Shown: positions 35,302-44,529, counted from the first letter of the stretch. The stretch is 59,492 bases of DNA from Planctomycetota bacterium (GCA_016188675.1 JACPHJ010000069.1:1-59492), one strand, 5' to 3'. Numbers and translations: made by a program. The notes: generated from the sequence alone by a model not told the origin.

Positions 35302-36315
35302 ATGATTAAAAACCCACTGTACCTCATAAAAGGCGTCTTTGGCAGGACCTTTTATGTCTTTCCACAGAGACCTGAACGTATCCAGATTGAGATAACTAAT
35401 CGTTGTAACTACACCTGCGGCATGTGTCCGCGTGAATCCTTTAACCTGCCCGAAAAAGACATCCCCTTGGATCTTTTTAAGAAAATTATCGACAGGCTTG
35501 CCCCTTTCTCCGAAAAGGGGATAGAAACACCCTATAATGTTACCCTTACCGGGTGGGGTGAACCGTTATTGCATCCCGCACTCCTTGACATGATTACCTA
35601 CACAAAAGATAAAGGGCACAGCGTGGGTGTGACGACAAACGGCTTGTTACTTGCCCCCTTTATCGAAAAATTTACCGAGAAGGCTTTGGATAAACTAACC
35701 ATTTCCCTGGATAGTGTCGAAGAATCAGGGGAAGTAAAAGACGGTCATCCCACTAATAAGGTGGTTCAGAAGAATATTGAAATCCTTATTCGATCTCGTG
35801 GTGATAACAAAAAACCGGTTATTACCATTCAGATAACTATGCACGGCAAACAGCAATGCCTGGATACGGTCAAATATGCTGGAGAGGTGGGGGCAGATCG
35901 CGTATATTTGGTGCGGTTAAACGTACCTATGGGTATGAACGGATTTGAAAGGCCGAGCCTGGAAGAAGAATTGGAAATTTACAGAGAGTCCGAGGAAATA
36001 GCCAAAAAATACGGCTTGCAGGTTGATAACAACTTCACGGCATTTGACAATCAATTACTCCGGTATATGTATAAAAAACTGCGTCCCATGATGTATCGGC
36101 ATGATAAATATTGTCCAAAGCCTTACGATTATTTGTATATCAACATTGATGGCAAGGCCACTCCATGCTGTGACCTCCCCCGACATGAAGTCGGGAACGT
36201 ATTGAAGCAGAGCGTTGAAGAAATCTGGCACGGCGAGAACATGCAATATTTCCGCGAACACCAGAACGACGTTTGTGGCACGTGTGATGCCTTGAGGCTA
36301 AAGCATTTGAATTAG
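35302..36315 (+). CDS. Radical SAM protein with SPASM domain
   Basis: 337 residues. The radical SAM cluster is C35-x3-C39-x2-C42 (NRCNYTCGMCPRE). A C-terminal SPASM-type region follows with CPKPYDYLYINIDGKATPCC, then EVGNVLKQSVEEIW and DVCGTCDALR, holding the Cys residues of extra Fe-S clusters. It resembles the MoaA/SPASM subgroup used in peptide or small-molecule modification. It is co-transcribed with purF (6-base gap) but an obvious purine link is lacking. The target is unknown. Confidence 0.85.
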   Translation: MIKNPLYLIKGVFGRTFYVFPQRPERIQIEITNRCNYTCGMCPRESFNLPEKDIPLDLFKKIIDRLAPFSEKGIETPYNVTLTGWGEPLLHPALLDMITYTKDKGHSVGVTTNGLLLAPFIEKFTEKALDKLTISLDSVEESGEVKDGHPTNKVVQKNIEILIRSRGDNKKPVITIQITMHGKQQCLDTVKYAGEVGADRVYLVRLNVPMGMNGFERPSLEEELEIYRESEEIAKKYGLQVDNNFTAFDNQLLRYMYKKLRPMMYRHDKYCPKPYDYLYINIDGKATPCCDLPRHEVGNVLKQSVEEIWHGENMQYFREHQNDVCGTCDALRLKHLN

Positions 36316-36373
36316 TTTTGTTTTGTAATGTAAAAAAACTAATTTAATGTTTAGAAATTTTAATGTTGTAGTT

Positions 36374-36401
36374 GTAGTGGCAATTCATGAATTGCCACTA
36401 C
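36374..36401. repeat. Perfect 28-base palindrome (GTAG-hairpin family)
   Basis: Arms GTAGTGGCAATTCA / TGAATTGCCACTAC with no loop. It resembles the palindromes near 44530, 44591 and 45658 in having GTAG/CTAC-type ends around a self-complementary core. It lies downstream of the radical SAM gene and could form a terminator-like stem. Confidence 0.6.
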
Positions 36402-36466
36402 ATGCATACAAAAAGAATTTCCGAAGGTCTAATTTTCCTTTCCCCGTTTCTACGAGGACAGGTTTA

Positions 36467-36560
36467 TGTCATTCCCGTGTAAACGGGAATCCAGATGCAT
36501 GAAAGAGATTCCTGGATTCTCACTGGAGGTTACTCAGCGAATGCAGGGGCGGGAATGACA
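36467..36560. mobile_element. MITE-like element
   Basis: A 94-base unit with terminal inverted repeats TGTCATTCCCG and CGGGAATGACA and an inner complementary pair (GGGAATCCAG / CTGGATTC). This TGTCATTCCCG-type miniature element is widespread in many bacterial phyla. It ends 32 bases before the MNT gene. Confidence 0.75.
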
Positions 36561-36592
36561 CATGAAGGGAGTTTCAGCTGAAAAAAGTATTT

Positions 36593-37006
36593 GTGCTTTC
36601 CAATAAATCACTGGAAATCATTAAGACCCTTGCCGGAAAGTATCACTTAAAGCTTGTTATCCTGTTTGGCGGTTTGGCTCAGGGAATTTATGATGACAAA
36701 AGCGATATTGATTTGGCGATACTGCCGGAAGATAACTCATTTTATGAGAACGAGTGCCTTTCAAAATTGATATACGATTTGATGGCTGTGGAAGATATCG
36801 AAAGGCGTGAGGTGGATGTCGTTCCCATAACCTCTGAAAATCCTTTGCTCCTGTATCAAATCGGAAAGTACGGAGAGCCAGTCTATGAGAAAGATGAAGA
36901 AACCTATATTCGCTTCTTAAACTGGGCACGGTTTACATACGAAGACAATCTGAGGTTTCACAGGGGGTTGGACGAATTGATTCTGGAAGACCTGAAAAAA
37001 CTATGA
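36593..37006 (+). CDS. MNT-type nucleotidyltransferase (antitoxin of HEPN/MNT pair)
   Basis: 137 residues from GTG 36593. The minimal nucleotidyltransferase motif is present: LFGGLAQGIYDDKSDIDLAI (GG...SDxD) and a third acidic residue in REVDVVPI. GG replaces the commoner GS. In MNT/HEPN systems this protein AMPylates or blocks the HEPN ribonuclease. The adjacent HEPN-like gene (37084) confirms the pairing, although it appears broken. The start could be a few codons upstream (KKVFVLSNKS). Confidence 0.75.
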   Translation: MLSNKSLEIIKTLAGKYHLKLVILFGGLAQGIYDDKSDIDLAILPEDNSFYENECLSKLIYDLMAVEDIERREVDVVPITSENPLLLYQIGKYGEPVYEKDEETYIRFLNWARFTYEDNLRFHRGLDELILEDLKKL

Positions 37007-37046
37007 TTGGTTTTTGACAGGATGAGCAGGATGGATAGGGTGGAAA

Positions 37047-37064
37047 GGACAAACAAGTTTGTCC
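37047..37064. repeat. Short palindrome upstream of the HEPN gene
   Basis: GGACAAAC, AA, GTTTGTCC: 8-base arms. Lies between the MNT gene and its partner within a low-complexity ggat/agg-rich stretch. Confidence 0.4.
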
Positions 37065-37083
37065 GTCTTAGGCGAATAAGTCT

Positions 37084-37523
37084 ATGGATTTTACAAAAAG
37101 AAAACTGAAATTTATAACAGATCAATTGAATATTTTAGAACCCTATAAAGGGAAACCATCCAGGAAATCAAGAAAGATTACAAGGAATTGAAATTTATTG
37201 AAAAGGTTATACAAGAGTTGGTTGATTGCGCCTCCGATATTAACGAATATATTATCAAGAAAGTTACTAATGAAAAACCCTTTTCCACAAAGAGGGCATT
37301 TCGTGATTTACAAGAAATATTAGAAAAACACAAATTAGCATGGGATGAAGAAAAATTAAAATTGTTTATAGATACAGTCTCTTTCAGGAATGAGATAGTT
37401 CATTCGTATGATGTGAACGTTTACATGGTTTGGAGTAAGAGAAATATTAATGTGATAATTCAGCTTTATAAGGAATACACAGAGAAAATTCTTTTGTTAT
37501 TGCAAAAAGTTAATTTAATATAG
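37084..37523 (+). pseudogene. HEPN (DUF86/HepT-like) toxin, frameshifted near codon 24
   Basis: From ATG 37084 the frame reads MDFTKRKLKFITDQLNILEP then YKGKPSRKSR and a stop at 37188-37190 region. From about 37156 a second frame reads TIQEIKKDYKELKFIEKVIQ, then ACDINEYII-type helix residues and the HEPN nuclease signature FRNEIVHSYD (R-x4-H). Joining the two needs one additional A in the AAA at 37153-37155. Alone, the second frame could start only at TTG 37188 (111 codons) and would lack the first helix. So the HEPN RNase is either inactivated or affected by a sequence error. It sits 77 bases after its MNT partner. Confidence 0.7.
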
Positions 37524-37627
37524 AGGAAAAAATTGTGGTTGTGTGAAGCAGAGCGCACCCAACCAAAAAACGATGATTTTTTCTCTGTGACCTCGGTGTG
37601 CTCTGTGGTTATTTTAAATTAAACATT

Positions 37628-39049
37628 ATGAAGATTACCTTTCTCGTACCACCACCCATTGATGGAAATATTCCTGAGCGGGTTGCCGGGTGCGCCTATC
37701 TGCTCTATTATGTCCCAAACATCTTTCTTCTCAGCGCCGCTGCCGTTTTAGAAAAAGGGGGCTACGAAGTTAAATATATAGAATCCACCATCAAAAAGTG
37801 GGAACAAAAACAATTCCGTGCATTTCAGAGGGAAGATTTGAGCGATATTTACAGCATGTATTCCGTCAATCTGTCGCAGGAAGCCGACATGCAGGCGTTA
37901 AACGATATCCGTGAGATAAGAGGCGATGTTCCAATCGTATTTTTTGGTCCTGCGCCTTCTGACAGACCGGCAGAATTTGTAGTGGATGGGAATTCCTATG
38001 TCGTCAGGGGTGAGCCTGAATACACGATGCTTGAATTGGTAAAGGCGCTTGAGGCCAAATCGACTATCAATGGTATAAAAAGCGTGTCTTTTAAAACTTC
38101 AGACAAGATCATCCATAATGCCAACAGAGAGCCGATAGAAGACCTGGATGTACTGCCATTCCCTGCCCGACATCTCCTTGAAGAAAGGGATGTCTATTAC
38201 AATCCCAAGTTGGGGATGCGCCCTTTTACGGCCATTTGTACATCTAGGGGTTGTTCTTATCGGTGTATCTATTGTGTTCCTTCTTCCCTGAGCTTTTCAA
38301 GGGAACTCGAATATAAACATCATCTGGGAAAGAAACCGCCGGTACGAAAACGGTCGCCCGAAAATATCATTGAGGAATTCAAGTTATTAAAATCCCAGGG
38401 TTATAAGGCCGTGAATATACAGGACGACCAGTTTGTGTGGGGTGAGGAACGGACAATCAAGATATGCGAGGGGATCAGGAATCTGGACATTGTGTGGGGT
38501 TGTTCGGCTAGATCAGATCACCTGACTGAACCCATTGTAAAGGCTATGTCGGAGGCACACTGCAAGTTTATTGACCTTGGTGTTGAGTCTTTTAATCAAG
38601 AGATACTGGATTATGTAAAGAAGGATATTGACGTAAAGAAAAATGAAGAGGCTATCAAGCTGGTGAAAAAATACGGTATTTCGGCCAAGATCAATATCAT
38701 GTTTGGGGCATCGCCGCTGGAAACATCGGATACCATTAAAAAGAACATGGAAGAGGTGAAACGATTGAAGGTAGATCAAGTGATGTATAACATTGCCAAT
38801 CCTTTTCCAGGTACGGAATTTTATAAGATTGCGAAGGAAAACAAGCTCTTTGTTTACGGGGATTATAAGCCGGTAAATGTGGCAAAGGAGGCGAATATTG
38901 CCTATCCGCATCTTGGCAAGACAGACCTTGAAAAGGCTGTACGCCGCGCCAACTTCGAATTTTTTCTGACACCCCGTTTTATCCTGAAAAATGTCCGCCG
39001 GCTGGGTTCTCTGGCTTCCTTAAAGGCCATGTTCAGGAAGCTCTTTTAG
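37628..39049 (+). CDS. B12-binding domain radical SAM protein
   Basis: 473 codons from ATG 37628, which begins the conserved MKITFLVPPPIDGNIPERVA; an in-frame start 10 codons upstream is less likely. Residues 1-130 form a B12-binding-like domain (VPIVFFGPAPSDRP). The cluster motif is C209-x3-C213-x2-C216 (RGCSYRCIYC), followed by NIQDDQF, DLGVESFNQEILDYVKK and INIMFGASPLETSDTI. It is similar in class to the gene at 7026 but is not adjacent. The next gene, a GT2, follows by 2 bases. The reaction is unknown. Confidence 0.85.
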   Translation: MKITFLVPPPIDGNIPERVAGCAYLLYYVPNIFLLSAAAVLEKGGYEVKYIESTIKKWEQKQFRAFQREDLSDIYSMYSVNLSQEADMQALNDIREIRGDVPIVFFGPAPSDRPAEFVVDGNSYVVRGEPEYTMLELVKALEAKSTINGIKSVSFKTSDKIIHNANREPIEDLDVLPFPARHLLEERDVYYNPKLGMRPFTAICTSRGCSYRCIYCVPSSLSFSRELEYKHHLGKKPPVRKRSPENIIEEFKLLKSQGYKAVNIQDDQFVWGEERTIKICEGIRNLDIVWGCSARSDHLTEPIVKAMSEAHCKFIDLGVESFNQEILDYVKKDIDVKKNEEAIKLVKKYGISAKINIMFGASPLETSDTIKKNMEEVKRLKVDQVMYNIANPFPGTEFYKIAKENKLFVYGDYKPVNVAKEANIAYPHLGKTDLEKAVRRANFEFFLTPRFILKNVRRLGSLASLKAMFRKLF

Positions 39050-39051
39050 AA

Positions 39052-40104
39052 ATGAAATTTTCGATCCTGGTTCCAGCATACAATGAGGAACAATCTATCT
39101 CTTCCTGTTTGAATTCCCTTGTTTCAGTGGCTTATGACGATAAAGAGATTATTGTTGTTGACGACGCCTCGACAGACCGTACGGTTCAGGCAATTGAAAA
39201 ATTTTTTAACAAAGGTGTAATATTAGTTGAGCGTGGGAAAAATGGTGGAAGGGCTGCTGCCTTAAACTCAGGGTTACAACGAGCTACTGGCGATGTTGTT
39301 ATCACAACGGATGCTGATACGGTAGTGCCTTCCGATTGGTTGCAAAGGTTTGAGTCGTGTTTTGAGCAGCAAGGTGTTGTCGCGGTAGGGGGGGCTTACC
39401 AGGCATATAATAAGGACAAGCCGCTTGTTAATGCAACCAGCATTTTAGATCAAATATTGAATGGGGTATTTAGGAAGTCGCTGGTTCCCAATAAGCTGTC
39501 TGGCGTAAATTCTGCCATACGCCGGAATGCGTTGCTGCATTTCGGCGGTTTTAATGAAAATTCATGGTGGAGTGAGGATTCAGAGTTAGGATGGAAATTG
39601 AAGAGAATAGGCAAGGTTGTTTACGATCCTGATAACATCGTGAGTACACAATATCCGGAATTGTGGTCGGATATCTGGAAAAGGAAGTTTTATTGGGGGT
39701 ACGCAATGGGCCTAAAGTTTCGGGAGCAGATGCCGTTCAATATAAAATTGTGGATACGTCCCGCGATATTCATGGCGCTATTTATAAGTCTTTTGACATT
39801 TTTGGCGACAATACCCTTTGGGCTAAATGTGTTTCTTGCACCTGGTGTAATATTCTTAATTTTATTATGCTCGTTGACGGTTGTGTATGTTCCATTGGGT
39901 GTGATCGTCATAGCAAGGAACAAAAGAGAGCGTATGTCGTTAGGAACGTTATCCCTGCTGGCAGTCTTACCTATTGTGCGTGAATTTGCTTATGTGTATG
40001 GCATGTTTCTTGGTTTTTGCAAGGGACGGGTGGGGGCAATAAGACCTTCTTGGAAAGAAAAGCAAATCACAGTGGACACAGAGGTCACTGAGGAAAAACA
40101 TTAA
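39052..40104 (+). CDS. Membrane GT2 family glycosyltransferase
   Basis: 350 residues. The GT-A domain is clear: FSILVPAYNEEQSISSCLNS, VVDDASTDRTVQ (UDP-sugar-binding DDAS), TTDADTVVPSDWL (DxD metal site) and WSEDSELGWKLKR (ED/catalytic base region). The C-terminus has two to three transmembrane helices (PAIFMALFISLLTFLATIPF, then VFLAPGVIFLILLCSLTVVY). It probably elongates a lipid-linked or exported polysaccharide from the cytoplasmic side of the membrane. It is coupled to the radical SAM gene upstream. Confidence 0.85.
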   Translation: MKFSILVPAYNEEQSISSCLNSLVSVAYDDKEIIVVDDASTDRTVQAIEKFFNKGVILVERGKNGGRAAALNSGLQRATGDVVITTDADTVVPSDWLQRFESCFEQQGVVAVGGAYQAYNKDKPLVNATSILDQILNGVFRKSLVPNKLSGVNSAIRRNALLHFGGFNENSWWSEDSELGWKLKRIGKVVYDPDNIVSTQYPELWSDIWKRKFYWGYAMGLKFREQMPFNIKLWIRPAIFMALFISLLTFLATIPFGLNVFLAPGVIFLILLCSLTVVYVPLGVIVIARNKRERMSLGTLSLLAVLPIVREFAYVYGMFLGFCKGRVGAIRPSWKEKQITVDTEVTEEKH

Positions 40105-40158
40105 TTTGATTTTTTAGGGGCAAACGGCTGTTTACCATTACTTTTCTATGGATAACTT

Positions 40159-41229
40159 ATGAAAAAGAAAATAACAAAAGGGCTATCTTACAGAGATTCT
40201 GGTGTTGATATTGACACGAAAGGTCAATTTACAACGGATATTTACTCAAAGATGCAAACAACATTCAACCAGCGGGTGATTGAAAATCCCGATGGATTCG
40301 GTGGGCTGTTTGCTTTAAACTCGCGTCTTAAGAAATATCGCCAACCCGTGCTCGTTTCTTCTACTGACGGTGTAGGCACAAAATTAAAGATCGCCTTTAT
40401 GACAGGGAAACACGACACCATTGGAATTGACCTCGTAGCCATGTGCGTCAATGATATTATAGTTTTGGGAGCAGAACCTCTATTTTTGCTCGACTATCTG
40501 GCAAGCAGTAAGATTGTTCCAAAAGTTTTGCATGATGTGTTGGATGGGATCGTGGAAGGGTGTCGTCAGGCGGGTTGCGCCCTTATTGGAGGTGAAACAC
40601 CGGAAATGCCGGGATTTTATCACGAAGGTGAATATGATATCGCAGGTTTTGTTGTTGGTGTTGTTGAAAAGGATAGGATTATCAACGGTAAAACAATAAA
40701 ACCAGGGGATGTGGTTATCGGTTTAAGTTCGAGGGGCATTCACAGTAATGGATTTTCCCTTGTACGAAAGGTTTTCTTTGATAAGGCAAAAATGAAAGTA
40801 ACCCAAAAACTTGCAAAGTATGGATTAAACACCAGTCTGGGAGAAGAACTTATAAAACCGACCAAAATCTATGTAGAGCCTATTCTGAAAATTTTAAATA
40901 AGCATAAAACAAAAAAGATTATAAAAGGGATGGCTCATATTACCGGCGGCGGGCTAGTTGAAAATATACCGCGTATATTGCCTGATGGCTGTGCTGTTAC
41001 GTTGGAAAGAAGTAAATGGAATGTCCCAGAAATATTTAATATCATTCAGGACGTAGGTAACATTGACGATCAGGAGATGCTCCATGTATTTAATATGGGT
41101 ATTGGTATGGTATTGATTGTATCTAAGTCGGATGCAAAAACAGTTTTAAATGATCTCAAAAGCGCAAAAGAACCCGGAACTATTATTGGAGAAGTTGTAA
41201 GAGGGAACAAGATTGTTCATATTCTATGA
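40159..41229 (+). CDS. purM: Phosphoribosylformylglycinamidine cyclo-ligase PurM
   Basis: 356 residues. Makes AIR from FGAM with ATP, fifth step of purine synthesis. Landmarks are YRDSGVDID at the N-terminus, VSSTDGVGTKLKIAF, GIDLVAMCVNDI, GGETPEMPGFY and HITGGGLVENIPRILP (substrate loop), all in order. Second of three purine genes here (purF, purM, purC), which are dispersed rather than in one operon. Confidence 0.95.
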   Translation: MKKKITKGLSYRDSGVDIDTKGQFTTDIYSKMQTTFNQRVIENPDGFGGLFALNSRLKKYRQPVLVSSTDGVGTKLKIAFMTGKHDTIGIDLVAMCVNDIIVLGAEPLFLLDYLASSKIVPKVLHDVLDGIVEGCRQAGCALIGGETPEMPGFYHEGEYDIAGFVVGVVEKDRIINGKTIKPGDVVIGLSSRGIHSNGFSLVRKVFFDKAKMKVTQKLAKYGLNTSLGEELIKPTKIYVEPILKILNKHKTKKIIKGMAHITGGGLVENIPRILPDGCAVTLERSKWNVPEIFNIIQDVGNIDDQEMLHVFNMGIGMVLIVSKSDAKTVLNDLKSAKEPGTIIGEVVRGNKIVHIL

Positions 41230-41295
41230 AGAGATTTGCTTAAGATCAAATAAAACCGCCCCTTCTTGCTTATCTTTCTCAGTTGAGGAGACCTT

Positions 41296-41655
41296 ATGAA
41301 TGTCGATATGGGAAATATTGAGAAGGGCATAAAATTGTTCAATGAGGGCAATTTCTTCGAGGCCCACGAAACATGGGAAGACCAATGGCGTGGGATTGAG
41401 AAGTCACCTGAAAAGTATTTCATCCAGGGATTGATAATGACGGCTGTGGCGCTCCATCATTATAAAAGGAAAAATTATACAGGAACTTTAAGACTTCTTG
41501 AAAAAGGTATCAAACTCTTAAGAGAATCAAAAGTGCCAGAAATAAAATTGGACATGGAAAATTTCTTGAGAGAAATAGACTTGTTTCAGGAAGAATTTAA
41601 ATCAACAAGAGAATGTATAACAACGAGGGAATTCCCGAAAATTACCAAACACTAG
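41296..41655 (+). CDS. DUF309 family protein
   Basis: 119 residues. The family signature GIKLFNEGNFFEAHETWEDQ and IQGLIMTAVALHHY is visible. DUF309 proteins are small, helical and of unknown function, found in many bacteria. It follows purM by 66 bases and is preceded by a GAGGAG-type site. It converges with pssA, ending 21 bases from its stop. Confidence 0.8.
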   Translation: MNVDMGNIEKGIKLFNEGNFFEAHETWEDQWRGIEKSPEKYFIQGLIMTAVALHHYKRKNYTGTLRLLEKGIKLLRESKVPEIKLDMENFLREIDLFQEEFKSTRECITTREFPKITKH

Positions 41656-41676
41656 AATTAAAATATATTCCTGAAA

Positions 41677-42411
41677 TTATGTTGTTGAGTACCCTTTTCT
41701 GAGTTTCTTGCCTTTTACAACTCCATACATTGCACAGCTTATCAAGTAAATACTTAACGCCGTAGATAGCGCTAATTCAGGGGTGATTACGAAGAATAAG
41801 ATGGCGGCGGAAAATTCTAATACCATTGGAAGGATACCTTGTTTGATGCCGATCTTGCTCGTAACGTTAAAAAACGGTATTTTGCTGACCATGAATATGC
41901 CAAGCGCAAAAGTAATAAAGGGTAAGAGTGTCGTGACTATATCCGTTCCAAATCTTACTTGTATAAAATGATTCAGGATGACAAGCTGTGCAACCGTCCC
42001 ACCTGAGAGCGTTGTAGGTAATCCAGTGAAAAAATGACTGGGAGTCGTTGCGACTTCGTCTTTTTGCGCGTTAAACCTTGCCAATCTGAGGGCAGAGCAA
42101 ATCATAAAAAATAATCCAATGCCCCACAAAAAGACATTTGGTAAATTTGTGCATGTCTTTGCCATGAGTAACGCAGGTGCAATGCCAAAGGTTACAAGGT
42201 CTGCCATGGAGTCTAATTGAGCCCCCATTTTACTTGTTGTCTTCATCATGCGGGCCAACCTTCCGTCAAAGGCATCCAATGCCATAGCCGCCACTATCAA
42301 CCACGCTGCGACTTCAAACTTCTGATTTAAAATGCACAGGATAGAAACAAAACCACATATCATATTCCCCATCGTTACTATGGTAGGCAGTGTTTCTTTT
42401 TTTATTTTCAA
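41677..42411 (-). CDS. pssA: CDP-diacylglycerol--serine O-phosphatidyltransferase
   Basis: 244 residues. The CDP-alcohol phosphatidyltransferase motif is complete: DAFDGRLARMMKTTSKMGAQ followed by LDSMADLVTFG (DGxxAR...G...D...D). Six or so transmembrane helices surround it. It makes phosphatidylserine from CDP-diacylglycerol, the precursor of phosphatidylethanolamine. The start is TTG 42411 with GGAGG seven bases upstream. Phosphatidylserine synthase is the likely subtype, although phosphatidylglycerol-type relatives share the motif. Confidence 0.88.
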   Translation of the reverse strand: MKIKKETLPTIVTMGNMICGFVSILCILNQKFEVAAWLIVAAMALDAFDGRLARMMKTTSKMGAQLDSMADLVTFGIAPALLMAKTCTNLPNVFLWGIGLFFMICSALRLARFNAQKDEVATTPSHFFTGLPTTLSGGTVAQLVILNHFIQVRFGTDIVTTLLPFITFALGIFMVSKIPFFNVTSKIGIKQGILPMVLEFSAAILFFVITPELALSTALSIYLISCAMYGVVKGKKLRKGYSTT

Positions 42412-43028
42412 TGAAAAACCTCCAATTGTGGATTTTGGTAAAAATTCAAAATATAAATTTTATATGTAGTAAGAACTACACAAAAACGATGCCTGGTGTA
42501 CAGAATAACAAGATTATATTGTATATAATTTCTAACCTTTGGGTATTGCAATAGTTGTGAGCATAAATAGATCAAACTGTAAAATCGGTGTTTTTATTTA
42601 TCTTGAAACAATCGCAGTAAATATACTGCATTGTTTAAGTATTATTACTGCATCATGGAGTTAACGCTCGTAGGCAAGTATAGAATTTTTTTATAAGATC
42701 GGATATTTTTCTTATGTTGGTTTTGTTGTTATACAATAAATATTGATTTTTTTGAATCTTTTTACTTGACAGTGTTATTTGATTGTGCTAACTTGTTACA
42801 AGATTATGTCCTTTACCTAGTTAAGTATATTTGTCAAATTTGAAAGGAGGTGCTTCACCGATAAAAGTATTTTTAAAAAAACTGTATATATAGGATGGGC
42901 AAATTAGCAAAAAGCGTTTTTATTAAAGTTTGATCAGGTACGTTAAAGAATCACAAGCGTATAAATGTATAAATGTTCTTGCTAAGTCTGAAGAAATAAT
43001 TTAGTTAAAATATACGGGAGAAAACGAA
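42412..43028. other. Non-coding gap between pssA and the aquaporin gene
   Basis: 617 bases with no convincing gene. It is AT-rich, with a promoter-like pair at 42766-42794 and a GAAAGGAGG stretch near 42841 that is not followed by an open frame. The distance from that promoter to the aquaporin start is about 230 bases, so the leader is long. Confidence 0.5.
42766..42794 (+). promoter_or_regulatory. Possible promoter for the aquaporin gene
   Basis: TTGACA at 42766-42771, 17-base spacer, then TAACTT, a weak -10. It is the best pair seen in the long leader region. Confidence 0.3.
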
Positions 43029-43721
43029 ATGAATGCGTACAAAAAGTATATGGCCGAGTTTGTCGGGACATTTGCGCTGGTGTTTATCGCGGCTGGTTCT
43101 GTATGCGCCGATTTTTATTTAAGGCAGGCAGGTGGGCAAGGACTGGGTCTTTTGGGTATTTCCGTAGCATTTGGTATCGTTGTAATTGCCGTTATTTATG
43201 CGACAAGTTATGTGTCCGGTTCTCATGTCAATCCCGCGGTGACGGTGTCCTTTTGGATTACGAAAAGGATGGAGCCCAATACCGCAATTATGTATATCAT
43301 CTCCCAAATTGCCGGGGCTTCATTGGCAGGGCTTGCATTAAAAACCCTGTTTCCTGATGCGGCTAAGACTGTATATCTGGGGACATGCATGTTGGCGCCG
43401 GGAGTTTCTATTGCACGTGGTGTTTTGATGGAATTTATTATTAGCTTCCTTTTGATTTTTACCATTTACGGGACGCTTGTGGATAAAAGGGCTTCGGCTG
43501 GATTTGCCGGAGTAGCTGTTGGATTGGTGGTGCTCTTTGGAGCAATGATTGGCGGCACGATCAGCGGCGGTGCGATGAACCCTGCCCGTGTGTTTGGTCC
43601 CGCCATTGCATCAGGGCAGTTCACTCATCATTATGTCTGGTGGATTGGCCCTATTTTGGGAGGAATTGCAGCAGGTTTTGTTTATGATAAGCTCTTCGCA
43701 GAGAAGAGAGGTAAAGCGTAA
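43029..43721 (+). CDS. MIP family channel (aquaporin)
   Basis: 230 residues, six transmembrane helices. Both NPA boxes are present: SGSHVNPAVTVSFW near residue 63 and SGGAMNPARVFGPA near 181. The second box has Arg after NPA as in the selectivity filter. The size and the absence of the extra loops of GlpF favour a water or small-neutral-solute channel of AqpZ type, but the filter residues that would decide between water and glycerol were not modelled. Strong hairpin terminator downstream. Confidence 0.85.
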   Translation: MNAYKKYMAEFVGTFALVFIAAGSVCADFYLRQAGGQGLGLLGISVAFGIVVIAVIYATSYVSGSHVNPAVTVSFWITKRMEPNTAIMYIISQIAGASLAGLALKTLFPDAAKTVYLGTCMLAPGVSIARGVLMEFIISFLLIFTIYGTLVDKRASAGFAGVAVGLVVLFGAMIGGTISGGAMNPARVFGPAIASGQFTHHYVWWIGPILGGIAAGFVYDKLFAEKRGKA

Positions 43722-43794
43722 TTTACTGCAAAATTAGAGTCATGTTTTTCTTCTAACTGATAAATACATGACTTCTTGACAGTCAGAATCAAAT

Positions 43795-43839
43795 AAGCGG
43801 CAACGTGTGAACGGAAATTTGCACGTTGCCGCTTTTTTA
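43795..43839 (+). terminator. Rho-independent terminator after the aquaporin gene
   Basis: Stem AAGCGGCAACGTG / CACGTTGCCGCTT with a 14-base loop, followed by a T run. It ends just before the nth ribosome site, so nth would need its own or a read-through promoter. Confidence 0.85.
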
Positions 43840-43847
43840 TTGAGGGT

Positions 43848-44501
43848 TTGGAATTGTTTGACATTGATGCCGTACTGAGGATTATCAGGCGAGAAAACAA
43901 ACGCTTTATCGAGCCTATCGTCACCACTATTTCCCGTGAAAGAACTCCGTTTCATGTCCTGATCTCATGTCTCTTAAGCCTGAGAACCAAAGATCAAACT
44001 ACCAGCGAGGCTTCTCATCGGCTCTTTGCTGTGGCGGACAATCCAGAAGAAATGATGAAGATTCCAATTCCAGAATTAGAAAAACTCATCTATCCCGTAG
44101 GATTCTATCGGACAAAGGCAAGGAAGATCCAGGAAATTTGTAAAATACTAATTGGAGAATACCACAGCAGGGTACCAAACGAAATTGATGAGTTATTGAA
44201 ACTGAATGGTGTGGGGCGCAAGACGGCGAATCTGGTCGTTACTTTGGGGTACAAAAAACCCGGCATCTGTGTGGATACGCACGTTCATCGGATTACCAAT
44301 CGCTGGGGGTATGTCAAAACGAAGAACCCTCACGAGACCGAATTTGCACTCCGTGAGAAACTCCCGAAAAAGTATTGGCTCACCATCAACGACCTCCTCG
44401 TTACTTACGGCCAGAACATTTGTGTCCCCGTTTCTCCCAAATGCAGCATCTGCCCTGTGAACAAGTATTGTAAAAAGGTGGGGGTGACAAGGCATCGCTG
44501 A
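43848..44501 (+). CDS. nth: Endonuclease III
   Basis: 217 residues. Base-excision repair glycosylase/AP lyase for oxidised pyrimidines. The helix-hairpin-helix is LNGVGRKTANLVV with catalytic Lys125; catalytic Asp143 lies in VDTHVHR. The Fe-S loop C192-x6-C199-x2-C202-x5-C208 is complete. The start is uncertain: TTG 43848 or, better spaced from GAGGG, TTG 43854. Confidence 0.93.
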   Translation: MELFDIDAVLRIIRRENKRFIEPIVTTISRERTPFHVLISCLLSLRTKDQTTSEASHRLFAVADNPEEMMKIPIPELEKLIYPVGFYRTKARKIQEICKILIGEYHSRVPNEIDELLKLNGVGRKTANLVVTLGYKKPGICVDTHVHRITNRWGYVKTKNPHETEFALREKLPKKYWLTINDLLVTYGQNICVPVSPKCSICPVNKYCKKVGVTRHR

Positions 44502-44529
44502 CCTGATGTAAGGAATTTCAAGACGGTCT

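Noticed and set aside
35500..35522. Palindromic CCCCTTTCTCCGAAAAGGGG stretch in the radical SAM gene.
   Set aside because: Encodes plausible residues (APFSEKG) in a well-conserved frame. It lacks the long layout of family A, so it is probably chance.
42841..42900. GAAAGGAGG followed by a short A-rich stretch, looking like a ribosome site.
   Set aside because: No start codon and no open frame of useful length follow.
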